Translations under genes and position numbers: made by a program
Assembly (NCBI RefSeq): GCF_005886105.2
Contig: NZ_PNCO02000001.1
Coordinates: forward strand, 3,895,001 to 3,959,000
Source: Pseudoalteromonas galatheae
GTDB lineage: Bacteria > Pseudomonadota > Gammaproteobacteria > Enterobacterales > Alteromonadaceae
Direction: 5' to 3'
Length of the DNA: 64,000 nucleotides
Notes under the pieces: model-generated
Seen by the model: only the letters and a program-made list of their open reading frames with translations
Told to the model about the DNA's origin: nothing
Databases searched by the model: none
In this document: positions 11,309 to 23,228 of the stretch, piece after piece
Layout: every line of letters starts with the position of its first letter
Numbering within the stretch: position 1 is the stretch's first letter

Positions 11309-13351
11309 TTATAGCGCTTTGAAACGAATAGCAACACCGCCGCCAGCAGCCAGTTTTAATGTGAGCTTGTCGGCACTTGTTACCTTTTTACGGTAAATAT
11401 TCATTTCATACGGGTTTTGTTTCCATTCGGCTTTATCACCGTCCGCGTAGATTTGCGCTTCAAAGGTCTTGCCGGGCTCAAGGAAATCTAAAGTAACAGG
11501 AATTTCTCTCGCTTCCTCGTCAGTTACTGCGCCCAAGAACCAGTCATTACCACTATATTGTTTATGCTTGCGCTCCTTTCTGGCAAAGACAACATAATCA
11601 CCTACTTCTCCTGCGAGTGCGATACTGTGTTCCCAGTCGGTGGGTACGTCTTTAATAAACTGAAAAGCGTCTGGCTTAGCGAGGTAGTTCTCTGGCAAAT
11701 CGGCCGCCATTTGAATTGGACTATAAAGTACAACATAAAGCGCTAATTGTTTGGCGAGGGTGGTTTGTGGGCGGTTGGTTTTATCACCAAGGCCATTGAA
11801 CCCCATGTCAAAAATACCCGGAGTAAAGTCCATAGGACCTGCTAACATGCGGGTAAAGGCAAGCATTGGTACATGCTCCGGTGGGTTTGGTGGCGTGCCC
11901 CATGCGTTGAACTCTTGCCCTCTTGCACCTTCTCTCGCGATCCAGTTTGGATAGGTACGACGCAGGCCGGTATCTTTGATTGGTTCATGTGTATTGATAC
12001 TGATCTTGTGCTTGGCCGCAAGTTTGACATTGTCTAAGTACTCATTTGCCATAAATTGACCGTCGTGCCATTCGAATCTGGCATTGCCCTCGGCATCAAT
12101 GCGTTTGATGTTGCCACCATCGGCTACGTAACCGGTTTTAACTTGGCGAACGCCTGCTTTTTCGTAGAGTGCGAAAGCCGCCTCCATTTGATTGCGATAG
12201 TTGCTGACGTTACCTGAAGTCTCGTGATGACCAATTAGGCGTGCACCTACTCTTTCTCCGTGCTTGGCTACTTCATCAATATTAAAGTCAGCATAGGCGT
12301 CGGTAAAGCTAAAGACATCACCGTTGAAGAACCAGTCGCCATCCCAGCCTATGTTCCAACCTTCAACTAATACTCCATCAAAGCCATTGTCAGCGGCAAA
12401 GCTCAAATATTCTTTAGTACGCCCTGTAGTCGCTCCATGCTTCTCGCCGCTGCCCCAGGTATTTTTGTTGATGTGCATGCCCCACCAAATGCCGATGTAT
12501 TTACCCGGCTCAACCCAAGATACATCACCTAGCTTATTTGGTTCGTTGAGGTTTAAAATAAGGTGGGAGTTCAGCAAGTCGGTGGCTTCATCGCCTATTT
12601 GCAAGGTGCGCCAAGGTGTATTGAACTTACCATTGGTTTTGACTGCAACGCCATCTGACCAAGGTGTTAGATCGGCAACAAATGTTCCTGGGCGACGCTG
12701 GTTTAAGGTCATACCCGCATAGTCAATTAGGGCCGCTTCATGGACACTGATATGAACCCCGTCTTGATTCTTTAAGGTAAATGGGGTGTGCACATGTGGG
12801 GCATCGTGCAGTGGTGTGGTGTTGTATACATATTCATAGCGATTCCAGCCACGAGCAGGGATCCACCACGCGGTACTTTTATCACTTTGTGCAAAGGCGA
12901 ATTCGGTTAATTCTCTGGTGATATAAAGCGCTTGATTTTGAGCAACCTCATAGCGAAAGCCGACACCGTCATCAAATACTTTTACACGCACAGTATATTG
13001 CGGCGACTTGTCTGTCTGCTTAGCAAAGGTGACAGCAAGCTCATTGTGCTTATCTTGGATCACTCGGGCTTCACCCCAAGGCTGTTGCCAACTGCTATCA
13101 ACGCTATTACGCTGATGTGTGGTGATACTTAAGCCATCGCGCATCGATGCAGCTGTTGCGAAATCAAAACCAAGTTTAGACGGTTGAATAATGGTTTTGT
13201 CGTTAAAGCTGACTTGGTAGGTGGGCTGGCTATTATCATCACTCAAGGTAAAAGTGATTTTGCCATCTGGCGAACTCATAGCTAAAGATGCGGCAAAGCT
13301 CGTAGTCGTAAACAAGCTTAATCCGATCAGGGAAAGTGACATGGGGCGCAT
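11309..13351 (-). CDS. GH97 alpha-glucosidase (SusB-like), secreted
   Basis: A 680-residue glycoside hydrolase of family 97 with a signal peptide ending near residue 20 (SFAA). It has the N-terminal beta-sandwich, a central TIM barrel (KYIGIWWGMHINKNTW, FDGVLVEGWNIGWDGDW) and a C-terminal sandwich. Glu377 (GHHETSG), Glu456 (THEPI), Glu474 and Glu480 (REGARGQE) match the calcium-binding and catalytic glutamates of Bacteroides SusB, which puts it in the inverting alpha-glucosidase group rather than the retaining alpha-galactosidase group. It should release glucose from malto-oligosaccharides in the periplasm. It is a single gene, with no SusCD-type partner nearby. Confidence 0.92.
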   Translation of the reverse strand: MRPMSLSLIGLSLFTTTSFAASLAMSSPDGKITFTLSDDNSQPTYQVSFNDKTIIQPSKLGFDFATAASMRDGLSITTHQRNSVDSSWQQPWGEARVIQDKHNELAVTFAKQTDKSPQYTVRVKVFDDGVGFRYEVAQNQALYITRELTEFAFAQSDKSTAWWIPARGWNRYEYVYNTTPLHDAPHVHTPFTLKNQDGVHISVHEAALIDYAGMTLNQRRPGTFVADLTPWSDGVAVKTNGKFNTPWRTLQIGDEATDLLNSHLILNLNEPNKLGDVSWVEPGKYIGIWWGMHINKNTWGSGEKHGATTGRTKEYLSFAADNGFDGVLVEGWNIGWDGDWFFNGDVFSFTDAYADFNIDEVAKHGERVGARLIGHHETSGNVSNYRNQMEAAFALYEKAGVRQVKTGYVADGGNIKRIDAEGNARFEWHDGQFMANEYLDNVKLAAKHKISINTHEPIKDTGLRRTYPNWIAREGARGQEFNAWGTPPNPPEHVPMLAFTRMLAGPMDFTPGIFDMGFNGLGDKTNRPQTTLAKQLALYVVLYSPIQMAADLPENYLAKPDAFQFIKDVPTDWEHSIALAGEVGDYVVFARKERKHKQYSGNDWFLGAVTDEEAREIPVTLDFLEPGKTFEAQIYADGDKAEWKQNPYEMNIYRKKVTSADKLTLKLAAGGGVAIRFKAL

Positions 13352-13543
13352 AGTTTTTCCTTCTTGTTGTCGGCACGAAAATTCGTGTTCTTTTGCACAT
13401 AAGCTAAGCTTACTGTTGTATGCTAACGTTCACGTAAAAGTTGCATACGTATTCATGCTGTAAATGCGATGAATGTAATAATTATTCCGCTCGGTCTAGT
13501 GTAGACAAGCTAAGAAAAATAATAAGGATAGGTTGAACTGCTT

Positions 13544-14191
13544 ATGCTAAACCTAACAATTTTTGGGCGTATTGCTGTTGTGATGGCAATGCTACAAGCC
13601 GGTCTAGTCAATGCCCTTGAAGTGCAAATAGTCGATGCTGATAAACAGCCGCTCGCGAATGCTGCAGTGTGGTTGCAAGGAGAAGGCTTTGATAACAAAA
13701 GAACGACGCTAGATTATAAGATGGAACAAAAGGATAAAGCGTTTGTGCCACATATTTTGATGGTGCAAGCAGGCACACAAGTCTCGTTTCCGAATTTAGA
13801 TCCTATTCTCCATCACGTCTATTCGTTCTCTGCTGCAAAGCCGTTCGAGCTTAAGTTGTATCGCGATGACCCGAAACAGGTATTATTTGATCAAACTGGT
13901 GTGGTTGAGCTTGGCTGCAATATTCACGATTGGATGCTGGGTTATATCGTGGTTGTAGATAGCCCATTATTTGCGGTAACGAATAGTAGCGGTAAAGTAT
14001 CGATCGACCTAGGTGCTCAGCAAGCCAGCGCACTAAAGCTGAATGTATGGCATGAAAGATTCGAAAATATAGACAGAATAGAACAGTATCCACTTTCCGT
14101 CGTGAACAACACTCAAGCAATTACCTATCAAATTAAGCAAACACTGGTTGCTCCACTTCAGGATTTCTCCGATGGCTTCGATGATTACTAA
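13544..14191 (+). CDS. Periplasmic cupredoxin-like protein
   Basis: A 215-residue exported protein with signal peptide to about residue 24 (LVNA). It starts with a carboxypeptidase-regulatory-like fold (VQIVDADKQPLANAAVWL) and then a plastocyanin-like domain. Type-1 copper ligands are visible: His90/91 (LHHVYSF), Cys125 and His128 (GCNIHDWM) and Met131. Such proteins are often labelled methylamine-utilisation-like, but no mau genes are here. It probably binds copper or carries electrons in the periplasm. It overlaps the next gene, an outer-membrane barrel, by 20 nt, so the two are translationally coupled and likely work together. Confidence 0.8.
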   Translation: MLNLTIFGRIAVVMAMLQAGLVNALEVQIVDADKQPLANAAVWLQGEGFDNKRTTLDYKMEQKDKAFVPHILMVQAGTQVSFPNLDPILHHVYSFSAAKPFELKLYRDDPKQVLFDQTGVVELGCNIHDWMLGYIVVVDSPLFAVTNSSGKVSIDLGAQQASALKLNVWHERFENIDRIEQYPLSVVNNTQAITYQIKQTLVAPLQDFSDGFDDY

Positions 14192-15413
14192 GTTGAGCGC
14201 CGCTCTGGCATTATTCGCGATAGGGCAAGCAGGTGCCGTCGAGGTTTCTGGGCAAGGGCAACTGCAAACGACTTGGCAGCATGATGATAATCGTAAAGCT
14301 TGGTATCAGCCTGGATGGGGCGTTACGCGTTTTGGGAAAGGGGAGTCAGACATTACGCTTAGTCGAGGCGCTATTGATTGGCGTGTAGATTTTGCCAGCG
14401 CTTGGTCTTTGCACGGGGTAACACAGTATGTGCCAGACCCAGATGACAAGCTCGGCTTTACAGAACTGTATTTGCAGTATCGAACACTGCCTAAAAATGG
14501 TCGCCGCTTTATTGTTCGAGCGGGCGGCTTTTATCCGAAGTTTTCTATTGAGAACCCAGATATTGGCTGGTCATCACCCTATACATACCAGTATTCGGCC
14601 ATTAACGCTTGGATCGGTGAAGAAGTGCGGGTATTTGGAGGTGAAGTCGCGATTGAGCAGCCGCAGACGCGTCGTAGCCGCGGTCAGGGATTCAAAGCTG
14701 TGTTTGGTGTTTTTAAGGGTAATGATCCGGCTGGCACTTTACTGGCATGGCGAGGCTTTACCGTGCATGATAGGCAGTCGGTGTTTAACGAAAGTCTCCC
14801 CTTTGCTGCGGTAGAGTCGTTGAATACACCGCAGCTACAACATCAAGCACAGCATGTTGAACCGTTTTCTGAAGTAGATGGCCGATTTGGTTATTATCTT
14901 GGGTATCATCGCGACTTTTCAAACCGCAGTGAGATCAATGTTTATTGGTACGATAATAATGGCGATCCAAGTAAGATCAACTACCGAACTGGGCAGTATG
15001 CGTGGGACACTAAATTTATTAGTGCAGCTTGGCGTTACAAGTTAACCCCGCAGACGCATATACTCGCACAAGGCATGCTGGGTAATACCGCCATGGGTGT
15101 CAATCGCGGCGTTGATAATGACTTTAATAGTTGGTTTTTGTTACTCACACATCAACGTGATGAGTGGCGCTTTTCCATACGGGGGGAGCAGTTCAAAGTT
15201 ATCGACAAAGATGATTGGCAGTTCGATCCAAACCAAAGTGATGGCCATGCACTGACCGCTACAGTTAAATATCAAATTAATAGCAATTGGTTGGTGGGCG
15301 GTGAATTTTTGAATCTGAAAACCACAGTTGCAAATCGCGAGGCCTTTAACGGAAAGCCTAAGCAAAGCGATAATGTGTGGCGACTCAGCGCGGAGTATCG
15401 TTTTAATTTATAA
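14172..15413 (+). CDS. Outer-membrane beta-barrel protein, function unknown
   Basis: A 413-residue exported protein. The start is placed at the ATG at 14172 because AGGA lies 8 nt upstream; the frame is open further back to a TTG. The signal peptide ends at about residue 22 (GQAGA). The rest alternates amphipathic beta-strands with aromatic residues and ends in YRFNL, a near-canonical outer-membrane insertion signal. There is no recognisable porin family motif. It is coupled to the cupredoxin gene by a 20-nt overlap, which suggests a paired role, perhaps copper-linked or redox, at the envelope. That role is inference. Confidence 0.75.
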   Translation: MASMITKLSAALALFAIGQAGAVEVSGQGQLQTTWQHDDNRKAWYQPGWGVTRFGKGESDITLSRGAIDWRVDFASAWSLHGVTQYVPDPDDKLGFTELYLQYRTLPKNGRRFIVRAGGFYPKFSIENPDIGWSSPYTYQYSAINAWIGEEVRVFGGEVAIEQPQTRRSRGQGFKAVFGVFKGNDPAGTLLAWRGFTVHDRQSVFNESLPFAAVESLNTPQLQHQAQHVEPFSEVDGRFGYYLGYHRDFSNRSEINVYWYDNNGDPSKINYRTGQYAWDTKFISAAWRYKLTPQTHILAQGMLGNTAMGVNRGVDNDFNSWFLLLTHQRDEWRFSIRGEQFKVIDKDDWQFDPNQSDGHALTATVKYQINSNWLVGGEFLNLKTTVANREAFNGKPKQSDNVWRLSAEYRFNL

Positions 15414-15415
15414 CA

Positions 15416-15446
15416 ATAAGCGTGACACCCAAGGTGTCACGCTTAT
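15416..15446. terminator. Strong bidirectional hairpin
   Basis: Perfect 14-bp stem (ATAAGCGTGACACC and its complement) with a 3-nt CAA loop between the convergent barrel and sthA genes. It has no long U-tract, but position and stability make a shared terminator likely. Confidence 0.75.
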
Positions 15447-15463
15447 CCATGCCATACGATGCG

Positions 15464-16900
15464 TTAATCCAGTAAGCGATTAATCCCGTTTAATGCTGCA
15501 ACGCGATAGGCTTCGGCCATTGTTGGATAGTTAAAGGTAGTATTGATAAAGTACTCGATATTATTACCCATTCCTTTTTGTTCCATAATGGCTTGGCCGA
15601 TATGGATGATCTCGGATGCACGTTCACCAAAGCAGTGAATACCTAATATTTCTTTGGTTTCTGCATGGAACAAAATTTTCAAGCTGCCGACTTCAGTGCC
15701 GGTGATCTGTGCACGAGCCAAATGTTTAAACTGGGCGCGGCCCACTTCATAGGGAATGCGCGCAGCGGTAAGCTCTTGCTCGGTTTTACCAACAGAGCTC
15801 ATTTCGGGAATGGTGTAAATGCCGGTAGGGATATCAGTGATCAAACGATCATCACAGGCTCCATGCACAATCGCATTGGCCGCAATACGCCCTTGATCGA
15901 ACGCTGCGCTTGCTAGGCTTGGATAGCCAATCACATCTCCTACTGCGAAAATATTATCCACTTCAGTTTGGTAGTGTTCGTTGACTTTAAGCTGGCCGCG
16001 GCTATCAGCCTTTAGACCTACACTTGCAAGGTTGAGTGTTTCGGTATTACCGGAGCGGCCATTGGCCCATAAAATGCAGTCTGCGCGTACTTTCTTGCCA
16101 GACTGTAGATGCACAATAACCCCTTTGTCATGAGTCTCTACTTTCGCAAACTCTTCGTTATGGCGAATAACAATGCCATTATTCCAAAAGTGGTAACTGA
16201 GTGCGTCAGAGATCTCGGCATCCATGAAGGCCAATAAGCGGTCGCGGGTGTTGATAAGGTCCACCTTTGCGCCCAGTCCTTTAAAGATTGAGGCATATTC
16301 ACAGCCTATGACCCCTGCGCCGTATATCAATACGCGCTGAGGATTATGCTCAAGGCTTAAAATAGTGTCGCTGTCGTAGACGCGAGGATGGTTAAAATCA
16401 ACGCCTGGTGGGCGGTATGGGCGCGAGCCTGTGGCTATTACAATGGTTTTGGCAGTGAGTAGCTCTTGTGAACCATCTTGATGGATGATTTGTACCGTAT
16501 TTGCGTCAACGAAGCTGGCATCGCCTTGAAACAAGTGAATGCGGTTACGACCATAAAAGCTAGAACGTAATGTTGACTGTTTTGAGATCACATCACTAGC
16601 ATGGTGCAAAATATCTTGAAAGGTATGGCGCTGCGGGCGCTCAGTAAAACGATAAAGTGGATTCGCTTTATACTCAATTAAACGACTGACAGAATGGCGA
16701 AGCGCTTTTGAGGGAATGGTGCCCCAGTGCACGCAGCCACCGCCAACTGCATGCTGGCGTTCGATAACCGCGACTTTCTTACCACTTTTAGAGAGGTTCA
16801 TGGCGGCGCCTTCGCCGCCAGGTCCGGTGCCTATAATAATGGCATCGTATTGATAGGATTGTGGAACAGTTTCGGTTTTTTCTACAGCTTTTTTGCTCAC
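15464..16900 (-). CDS. sthA: Soluble pyridine nucleotide transhydrogenase
   Basis: A 478-residue FAD enzyme that transfers hydride between NADPH and NAD+, restoring redox balance in the cytoplasm. It has the N-terminal FAD fold ([16 protein letters not shown]), the [17 protein letters not shown] active-site region where only the first cysteine of the disulfide reductase pair is present (diagnostic of SthA against lipoamide dehydrogenase), a second Rossmann fold ([16 protein letters not shown]) and the C-terminal dimer domain. The start is a GTG after an AAAGGGGTGAGG ribosome-binding site. It lies next to the desaturase and fabR, as sthA lies by fabR in E. coli. Confidence 0.97.
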   Translation of the reverse strand: MSKKAVEKTETVPQSYQYDAIIIGTGPGGEGAAMNLSKSGKKVAVIERQHAVGGGCVHWGTIPSKALRHSVSRLIEYKANPLYRFTERPQRHTFQDILHHASDVISKQSTLRSSFYGRNRIHLFQGDASFVDANTVQIIHQDGSQELLTAKTIVIATGSRPYRPPGVDFNHPRVYDSDTILSLEHNPQRVLIYGAGVIGCEYASIFKGLGAKVDLINTRDRLLAFMDAEISDALSYHFWNNGIVIRHNEEFAKVETHDKGVIVHLQSGKKVRADCILWANGRSGNTETLNLASVGLKADSRGQLKVNEHYQTEVDNIFAVGDVIGYPSLASAAFDQGRIAANAIVHGACDDRLITDIPTGIYTIPEMSSVGKTEQELTAARIPYEVGRAQFKHLARAQITGTEVGSLKILFHAETKEILGIHCFGERASEIIHIGQAIMEQKGMGNNIEYFINTTFNYPTMAEAYRVAALNGINRLLD

Positions 16901-16935
16901 GGCCTCACCCCTTTAGTTATTGAGGCCGCTGAACA

Positions 16936-18063
16936 TTATGCCGTTTTCAGTAGCCTCGAATTTAGTGCAATCCAAGCTTGTTTTTGGCTTTCCCAAGCTT
17001 GTTCTAGCTCTTTATATTGTTGCATCAGTGCGGAATGTTCGCACTGTGCAAGTACTGCTTCTTTCTTCGCTTCGAGTACCTGTTTCTGCACAGTACAGTA
17101 GTTTTGAAGCTTTTTAAGAAGTAAATCATACTCTTGTTGTAACAATGTAAGCTTATCTTGCGCTAAAGGCAATTTTGCGAGACTGACTTTAGTCTTATTC
17201 AATAAGGTCTCCGCCTTAGCTTTTTCAATGCGTTCAACCGGGGTGCGTTTTAGCTTACTGGCAAGGCCCAGTGCTGCAAAAGTACGGATCAGCCATTTTG
17301 TTGGGTCGTAGTGATACCAGCGAATACCATTACGGTAGTCGCTCGCAAAAATATGATGGAAGTTATGATAGCCTTCACCGTAAGTGAATAGAGCTAGCAA
17401 GCCATTGTCTCGCGCGGTATTTTTTTCGGTGTAAGGACGACTACCCCAAATGTGCGCCAGTGAATTGATAAAGAAAGTAAAATGTTGACTGAGTACGAGT
17501 CTGAGTACGCCTGCAAGTAACAACATACCAAACACATTTCCGAGTAATAAACCTAGCACTAGCGGGATGCCGATATTTGTAAGTAACACCAATTTCATAT
17601 AGTGCTTGTGTTGCCACATCACGATAGGGTTACGTTGTAAGTCTCTGGCGTTATTATAATCACCGTAAGTCTCGCCTTGATAATCTCTTAGCATCCAACC
17701 GATATGGCTATACCAGAAGCCTCGTGTTGCGGCGTACGGATCTTTTACTGGGTCATCGACTTGGCCGTGGTGCACACGGTGATCGCTACTCCAATGTAAT
17801 ATACTGTTTTGTAACGCGAATGCGCCACCCAACGCAAAAATAACTTGAATCACAGGATGGGCGTCATAGGCTTTATGCGCCCATAAGCGGTGATATCCAG
17901 CGGTGATCGACAGACCGGCGTAAAACATACAGGCAACAAAAGCTACCCAGTGGCTGGTGGTATAGCCGTATTCAAAGCCATACCAAGGCACCAAAGTGAT
18001 CGCAGCTAAAAACGATAAGCTAAAGAACAGCACATTGGTCCATAAAATGGGTGGTTTTTTCAT
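16936..18063 (-). CDS. Membrane acyl-CoA delta-9 fatty acid desaturase
   Basis: A 375-residue integral membrane di-iron desaturase. The three histidine boxes are present: HRLWAH (58-63), HRVHH (95-99) and HNFHH (233-237). Several hydrophobic helices separate them. It should place a cis double bond at delta-9 of acyl-CoA or acyl-lipid, giving unsaturated fatty acids, useful in cold sea water. The last ~90 residues are charged and predicted coiled-coil, beyond the usual catalytic core. The ATG at 18063 is preferred over the adjacent TTG. It is divergent from fabR, with a FabR-type palindrome over its promoter. Confidence 0.93.
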   Translation of the reverse strand: MKKPPILWTNVLFFSLSFLAAITLVPWYGFEYGYTTSHWVAFVACMFYAGLSITAGYHRLWAHKAYDAHPVIQVIFALGGAFALQNSILHWSSDHRVHHGQVDDPVKDPYAATRGFWYSHIGWMLRDYQGETYGDYNNARDLQRNPIVMWQHKHYMKLVLLTNIGIPLVLGLLLGNVFGMLLLAGVLRLVLSQHFTFFINSLAHIWGSRPYTEKNTARDNGLLALFTYGEGYHNFHHIFASDYRNGIRWYHYDPTKWLIRTFAALGLASKLKRTPVERIEKAKAETLLNKTKVSLAKLPLAQDKLTLLQQEYDLLLKKLQNYCTVQKQVLEAKKEAVLAQCEHSALMQQYKELEQAWESQKQAWIALNSRLLKTA

Positions 18064-18087
18064 CAATTAATCTCAAAATCTAATTTC

Positions 18088-18105
18088 AGCGTACAACTGT
18101 ACGCT
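18088..18105. promoter_or_regulatory. FabR operator
   Basis: AGCGTACA-AC-TGTACGCT, a perfect 8-2-8 palindrome of the type reported for FabR at fabA and fabB. It lies just downstream of the desaturase -10 element, where bound repressor would block transcription. It sits in the 125-nt gap between the desaturase and fabR. Confidence 0.88.
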
Positions 18106-18134
18106 AAAATAGTATTTCATTCTTGCTGCGTCAA
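18106..18134 (-). promoter_or_regulatory. Sigma-70 promoter of the desaturase
   Basis: On the minus strand, -35 TTGACG (18129-18134) and -10 TATTTT (18106-18111) with 17-bp spacing. The FabR palindrome begins directly after the -10, so the start site lies within it. Confidence 0.65.
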
Positions 18135-18188
18135 GGTTTAGACTGCGGTTTATTATTCTTATTTTTCGAAGCGAATTGGGGAAAGTCC

Positions 18189-18812
18189 ATGGCTGGTGTA
18201 CGCGCTCAACAAAAACAGAAGACCCGTCAAGCGCTTATCGAAGCGGCATTTAATCAACTAAGTGCTGAGCATAGTTTCTCGAATTTAAGTCTGCGTGAAG
18301 TCGCAAGAGAGGCGGGTATCGCACCTACTTCTTTTTATCGTCATTTTAAGGATATGAACGAGCTCGGGCTGACTATGGTAGATGAAGCGGGTTTAACCTT
18401 GCGACAATTAATGCGCCAAGCAAGGCGTCGCATCGCTAAAGGTGGTAGCGTGATCAATACTTCTGTGCACACCTTTATGGAATTTATTGAGCAGTCGAGC
18501 AACCAATTTCGTTTATTACTGCGTGAACGTTCGGGTACTTCCCCTGCGTTTCGTGCCGCCGTAGCTAGAGAAATCAAACATTTTATCTTAGAGCTTGCTC
18601 ATTACCTTGAAACAGAAACGGGAGTAGATACCCATCACGCCCACATGCAAGCTGAAGCAATGGTCACCTTAGTATTTAGCTCTGGTGCTGAGGCTTTGGA
18701 TCAAGATCCCCCACAACGCGCTGAATTGACCGAGCGTTTGAAGTGGCAGTTGCGGTATATCGCAAAAGGTGCCTCTGGTTATGCAAAACATCCAGAACCA
18801 ATAAAAAAATAG
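18189..18812 (+). CDS. fabR: TetR-family repressor of unsaturated fatty acid synthesis
   Basis: A 207-residue regulator closely similar to E. coli FabR across its length: [40 protein letters not shown] (the TetR HTH) and [19 protein letters not shown] further on. FabR senses the balance of saturated and unsaturated acyl thioesters and represses unsaturated fatty acid genes. The start is set at ATG 18189, matching E. coli FabR; the frame is open upstream to 18123. The operator palindrome between it and the desaturase suggests it controls that gene and possibly itself. Confidence 0.95.
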   Translation: MAGVRAQQKQKTRQALIEAAFNQLSAEHSFSNLSLREVAREAGIAPTSFYRHFKDMNELGLTMVDEAGLTLRQLMRQARRRIAKGGSVINTSVHTFMEFIEQSSNQFRLLLRERSGTSPAFRAAVAREIKHFILELAHYLETETGVDTHHAHMQAEAMVTLVFSSGAEALDQDPPQRAELTERLKWQLRYIAKGASGYAKHPEPIKK

Positions 18813-18833
18813 CCTAAATTGGCTATTTTTTTA
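18809..18833 (+). terminator. fabR terminator
   Basis: AATAGCC and GGCTATT arms around a short AAATT-type loop, then seven T. The left arm overlaps the fabR stop codon. Confidence 0.85.
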
Positions 18834-18949
18834 TTGGTAATTAAAATTCAAAATTATCCTGCTCATTTCATATCCTATCTGTGTTCACTCCTAATCTTGA
18901 AATATATTTTCTAAATCTGGTGTTTTTTTAATTTAAATTGCCAATAAAT

Positions 18950-18979
18950 TGAGGTTTGAACTCTATTTTTGGGATAATT
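18950..18979 (+). promoter_or_regulatory. Likely leu operon promoter
   Basis: TTGAGG (18950-18955) and GATAAT (18974-18979), 18-bp spacing, about 70 nt before the leader peptide start. Chosen by position and match; the AT-rich surroundings leave other choices open. Confidence 0.45.
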
Positions 18980-19047
18980 TATGCTTGATTGTCGCTTTTA
19001 AAGCATGTTAAAACATAACCAATTCATCAACAGGAACACTTAGCTCA

Positions 19048-19116
19048 ATGAAAATGACTGCGCGTATTTCACTCCTTCTTAACCTCCTACTGGTAAACCA
19101 GAGGGGTGGGGTGTAA
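19048..19116 (+). CDS. leuL: leu operon leader peptide
   Basis: A 22-residue ORF with two runs of three leucine codons (codons 9-11, CTC CTT CTT, and 13-15, CTC CTA CTG) split by one Asn. It ends at TAA 19114. Ribosome stalling at these codons when leucyl-tRNA is scarce would switch the downstream RNA folding. It is too short for usual gene calls, but its place 72 nt before leuA and in front of a terminator hairpin makes the assignment secure. Confidence 0.92.
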   Translation: MKMTARISLLLNLLLVNQRGGV

Positions 19117-19172
19117 TTGCGCAAATTGAGCGACATTTACTGTAGACACCCCGCACTTGCGGGGTTTTTTTT
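19092..19172 (+). promoter_or_regulatory. Leucine transcription attenuator
   Basis: Alternative RNA hairpins follow the Leu codons. A protector-type hairpin can form in the leader end (CTGG-TAAA-CCAG). The terminator has arms CCCCGC and GCGGGG (19149-19164) and eight T to 19172. The antiterminator pairs GGGGTGT (19108-19114) with ACACCCC (19146-19152), perfectly complementary and extendable to nine pairs, which removes the left arm of the terminator. This is the classic enteric-type leu switch. Confidence 0.92.
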
Positions 19173-19188
19173 GGCTGAGGATAAGGGT

Positions 19189-21809
<2,621 letters not shown>

Positions 21810-21824
21810 TAAAGGTAAGAGCAA

Positions 21825-23228
21825 GTGGCAAAAACATTATACGATAAAATTTGGCAATCTCATGTGGTTGCTAAATTAAACGAGCAAACCGATCTCTTGT
21901 ACATTGACCGTCATCTAGTACATGAAGTCACTTCACCGCAGGCGTTTGCGGGATTAAGAGAGCAGAATCGTCCGGTAAGATGTCCAGAAAAAACCTTTGC
22001 GACAATGGATCATAATGTCTCGACTAAGAGCCGTTCGATTGATGCTGCCAGTGAGGTGAGCAAAAACCAGCTGCAAGCGTTGGCACAAAACTGTGAAGAG
22101 TTCGGCATTGTACTTTACGATTTGAATTCCATTAACCAAGGCATAGTGCACGTAATGGGACCTGAGCAAGGGATCACTTTGCCGGGTACAACGATTGTAT
22201 GTGGCGATAGCCATACCTCAACGCATGGCGCATTTGGAGCGCTGGCTCACGGTATTGGTACATCAGAGGTTGAACATGTGCTGGCCACGCAAACATTACA
22301 ACAGAAAAAAGCCAAATCGTTAAAAATTCAGGTGAATGGCGTATTGCGCCCGACCGTGACTGCAAAAGACTTGATCCTCGCTGTAATTGGGCAATTAGGC
22401 ACAGCTGGTGGCACTGGCTATGTGGCTGAGTTTTGTGGGACGGGGATCGAAGCGCTGTCGATGGAAGCGCGGATGACGCTGTGTAATATGAGTATTGAAA
22501 TGGGGGCGAAAGCTGGCTTGATCGCACCTGATGAGAAAACCTTTGCGTATTTACGTGGTCGCCCATTTGCACCTCAAGGCGAAGACTTTGACGCTGCGGT
22601 GCACTACTGGAAAACCCTGCATAGCGACGCAGATGCTGAATTTGATCGTGTTGTGGAGCTGGATGCTGACAGTGTGCAACCTCAAGTAACCTGGGGGACA
22701 AGCCCAGAGCAAGTCATTGGGATTAATGATCTAGTACCTAACCCTGACGATGAACCTAATTTAGTCAAAGCGGATGCGATGCGCAGTGCGCTGAAATATA
22801 TGGGCCTCACAGCAGGACAAAGGCTAAGCGATGCCAAAGTCGACACCGTATTTATTGGCTCTTGCACCAATAGCCGTATTGAAGATTTACGTGCAGCGGC
22901 ACAAGTGGTGGCGGGCAAGCGCGTAGCAGCAGGCGTTGAAGCGCTTATCGTCCCAGGATCTGGATTAGTAAAGCAGCAAGCCGAACAAGAGGGCTTAGCC
23001 GATATTTTCAAAGCTGCGGGATTTGAGTGGCGCGAACCGGGCTGCTCTATGTGCTTGGCAATGAACGATGATCGCCTTGGTGCAGAAAAACGCTGTGCAT
23101 CGACCTCAAACCGTAACTTTGAAGGGCGCCAAGGGCGAGGCGGTCGTACGCATTTGGTGAGTCCAGCAATGGCTGCCGCAGCGGCAATTGCAGGTCACTT
23201 TACTGATATTCGAGGGGAGGCGTCATGA
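21825..23228 (+). CDS. leuC: 3-isopropylmalate dehydratase large subunit
   Basis: A 467-residue aconitase-family subunit. With LeuD it isomerises 2- to 3-isopropylmalate. It carries the [4Fe-4S] ligands in [16 protein letters not shown] and [11 protein letters not shown], and the ATMDHN and [19 protein letters not shown] signatures. The start is GTG 21825 after AAGGTAAGAG, 15 nt after leuB. Overlaps leuD by 4 nt (ATGA). Confidence 0.98.
   Translation: MAKTLYDKIWQSHVVAKLNEQTDLLYIDRHLVHEVTSPQAFAGLREQNRPVRCPEKTFATMDHNVSTKSRSIDAASEVSKNQLQALAQNCEEFGIVLYDLNSINQGIVHVMGPEQGITLPGTTIVCGDSHTSTHGAFGALAHGIGTSEVEHVLATQTLQQKKAKSLKIQVNGVLRPTVTAKDLILAVIGQLGTAGGTGYVAEFCGTGIEALSMEARMTLCNMSIEMGAKAGLIAPDEKTFAYLRGRPFAPQGEDFDAAVHYWKTLHSDADAEFDRVVELDADSVQPQVTWGTSPEQVIGINDLVPNPDDEPNLVKADAMRSALKYMGLTAGQRLSDAKVDTVFIGSCTNSRIEDLRAAAQVVAGKRVAAGVEALIVPGSGLVKQQAEQEGLADIFKAAGFEWREPGCSMCLAMNDDRLGAEKRCASTSNRNFEGRQGRGGRTHLVSPAMAAAAAIAGHFTDIRGEAS

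Noticed and set aside
22174..22701. 175-codon minus-strand ORF
   Set aside because: Fully antisense to leuC, which has clear catalytic motifs; low-complexity product.
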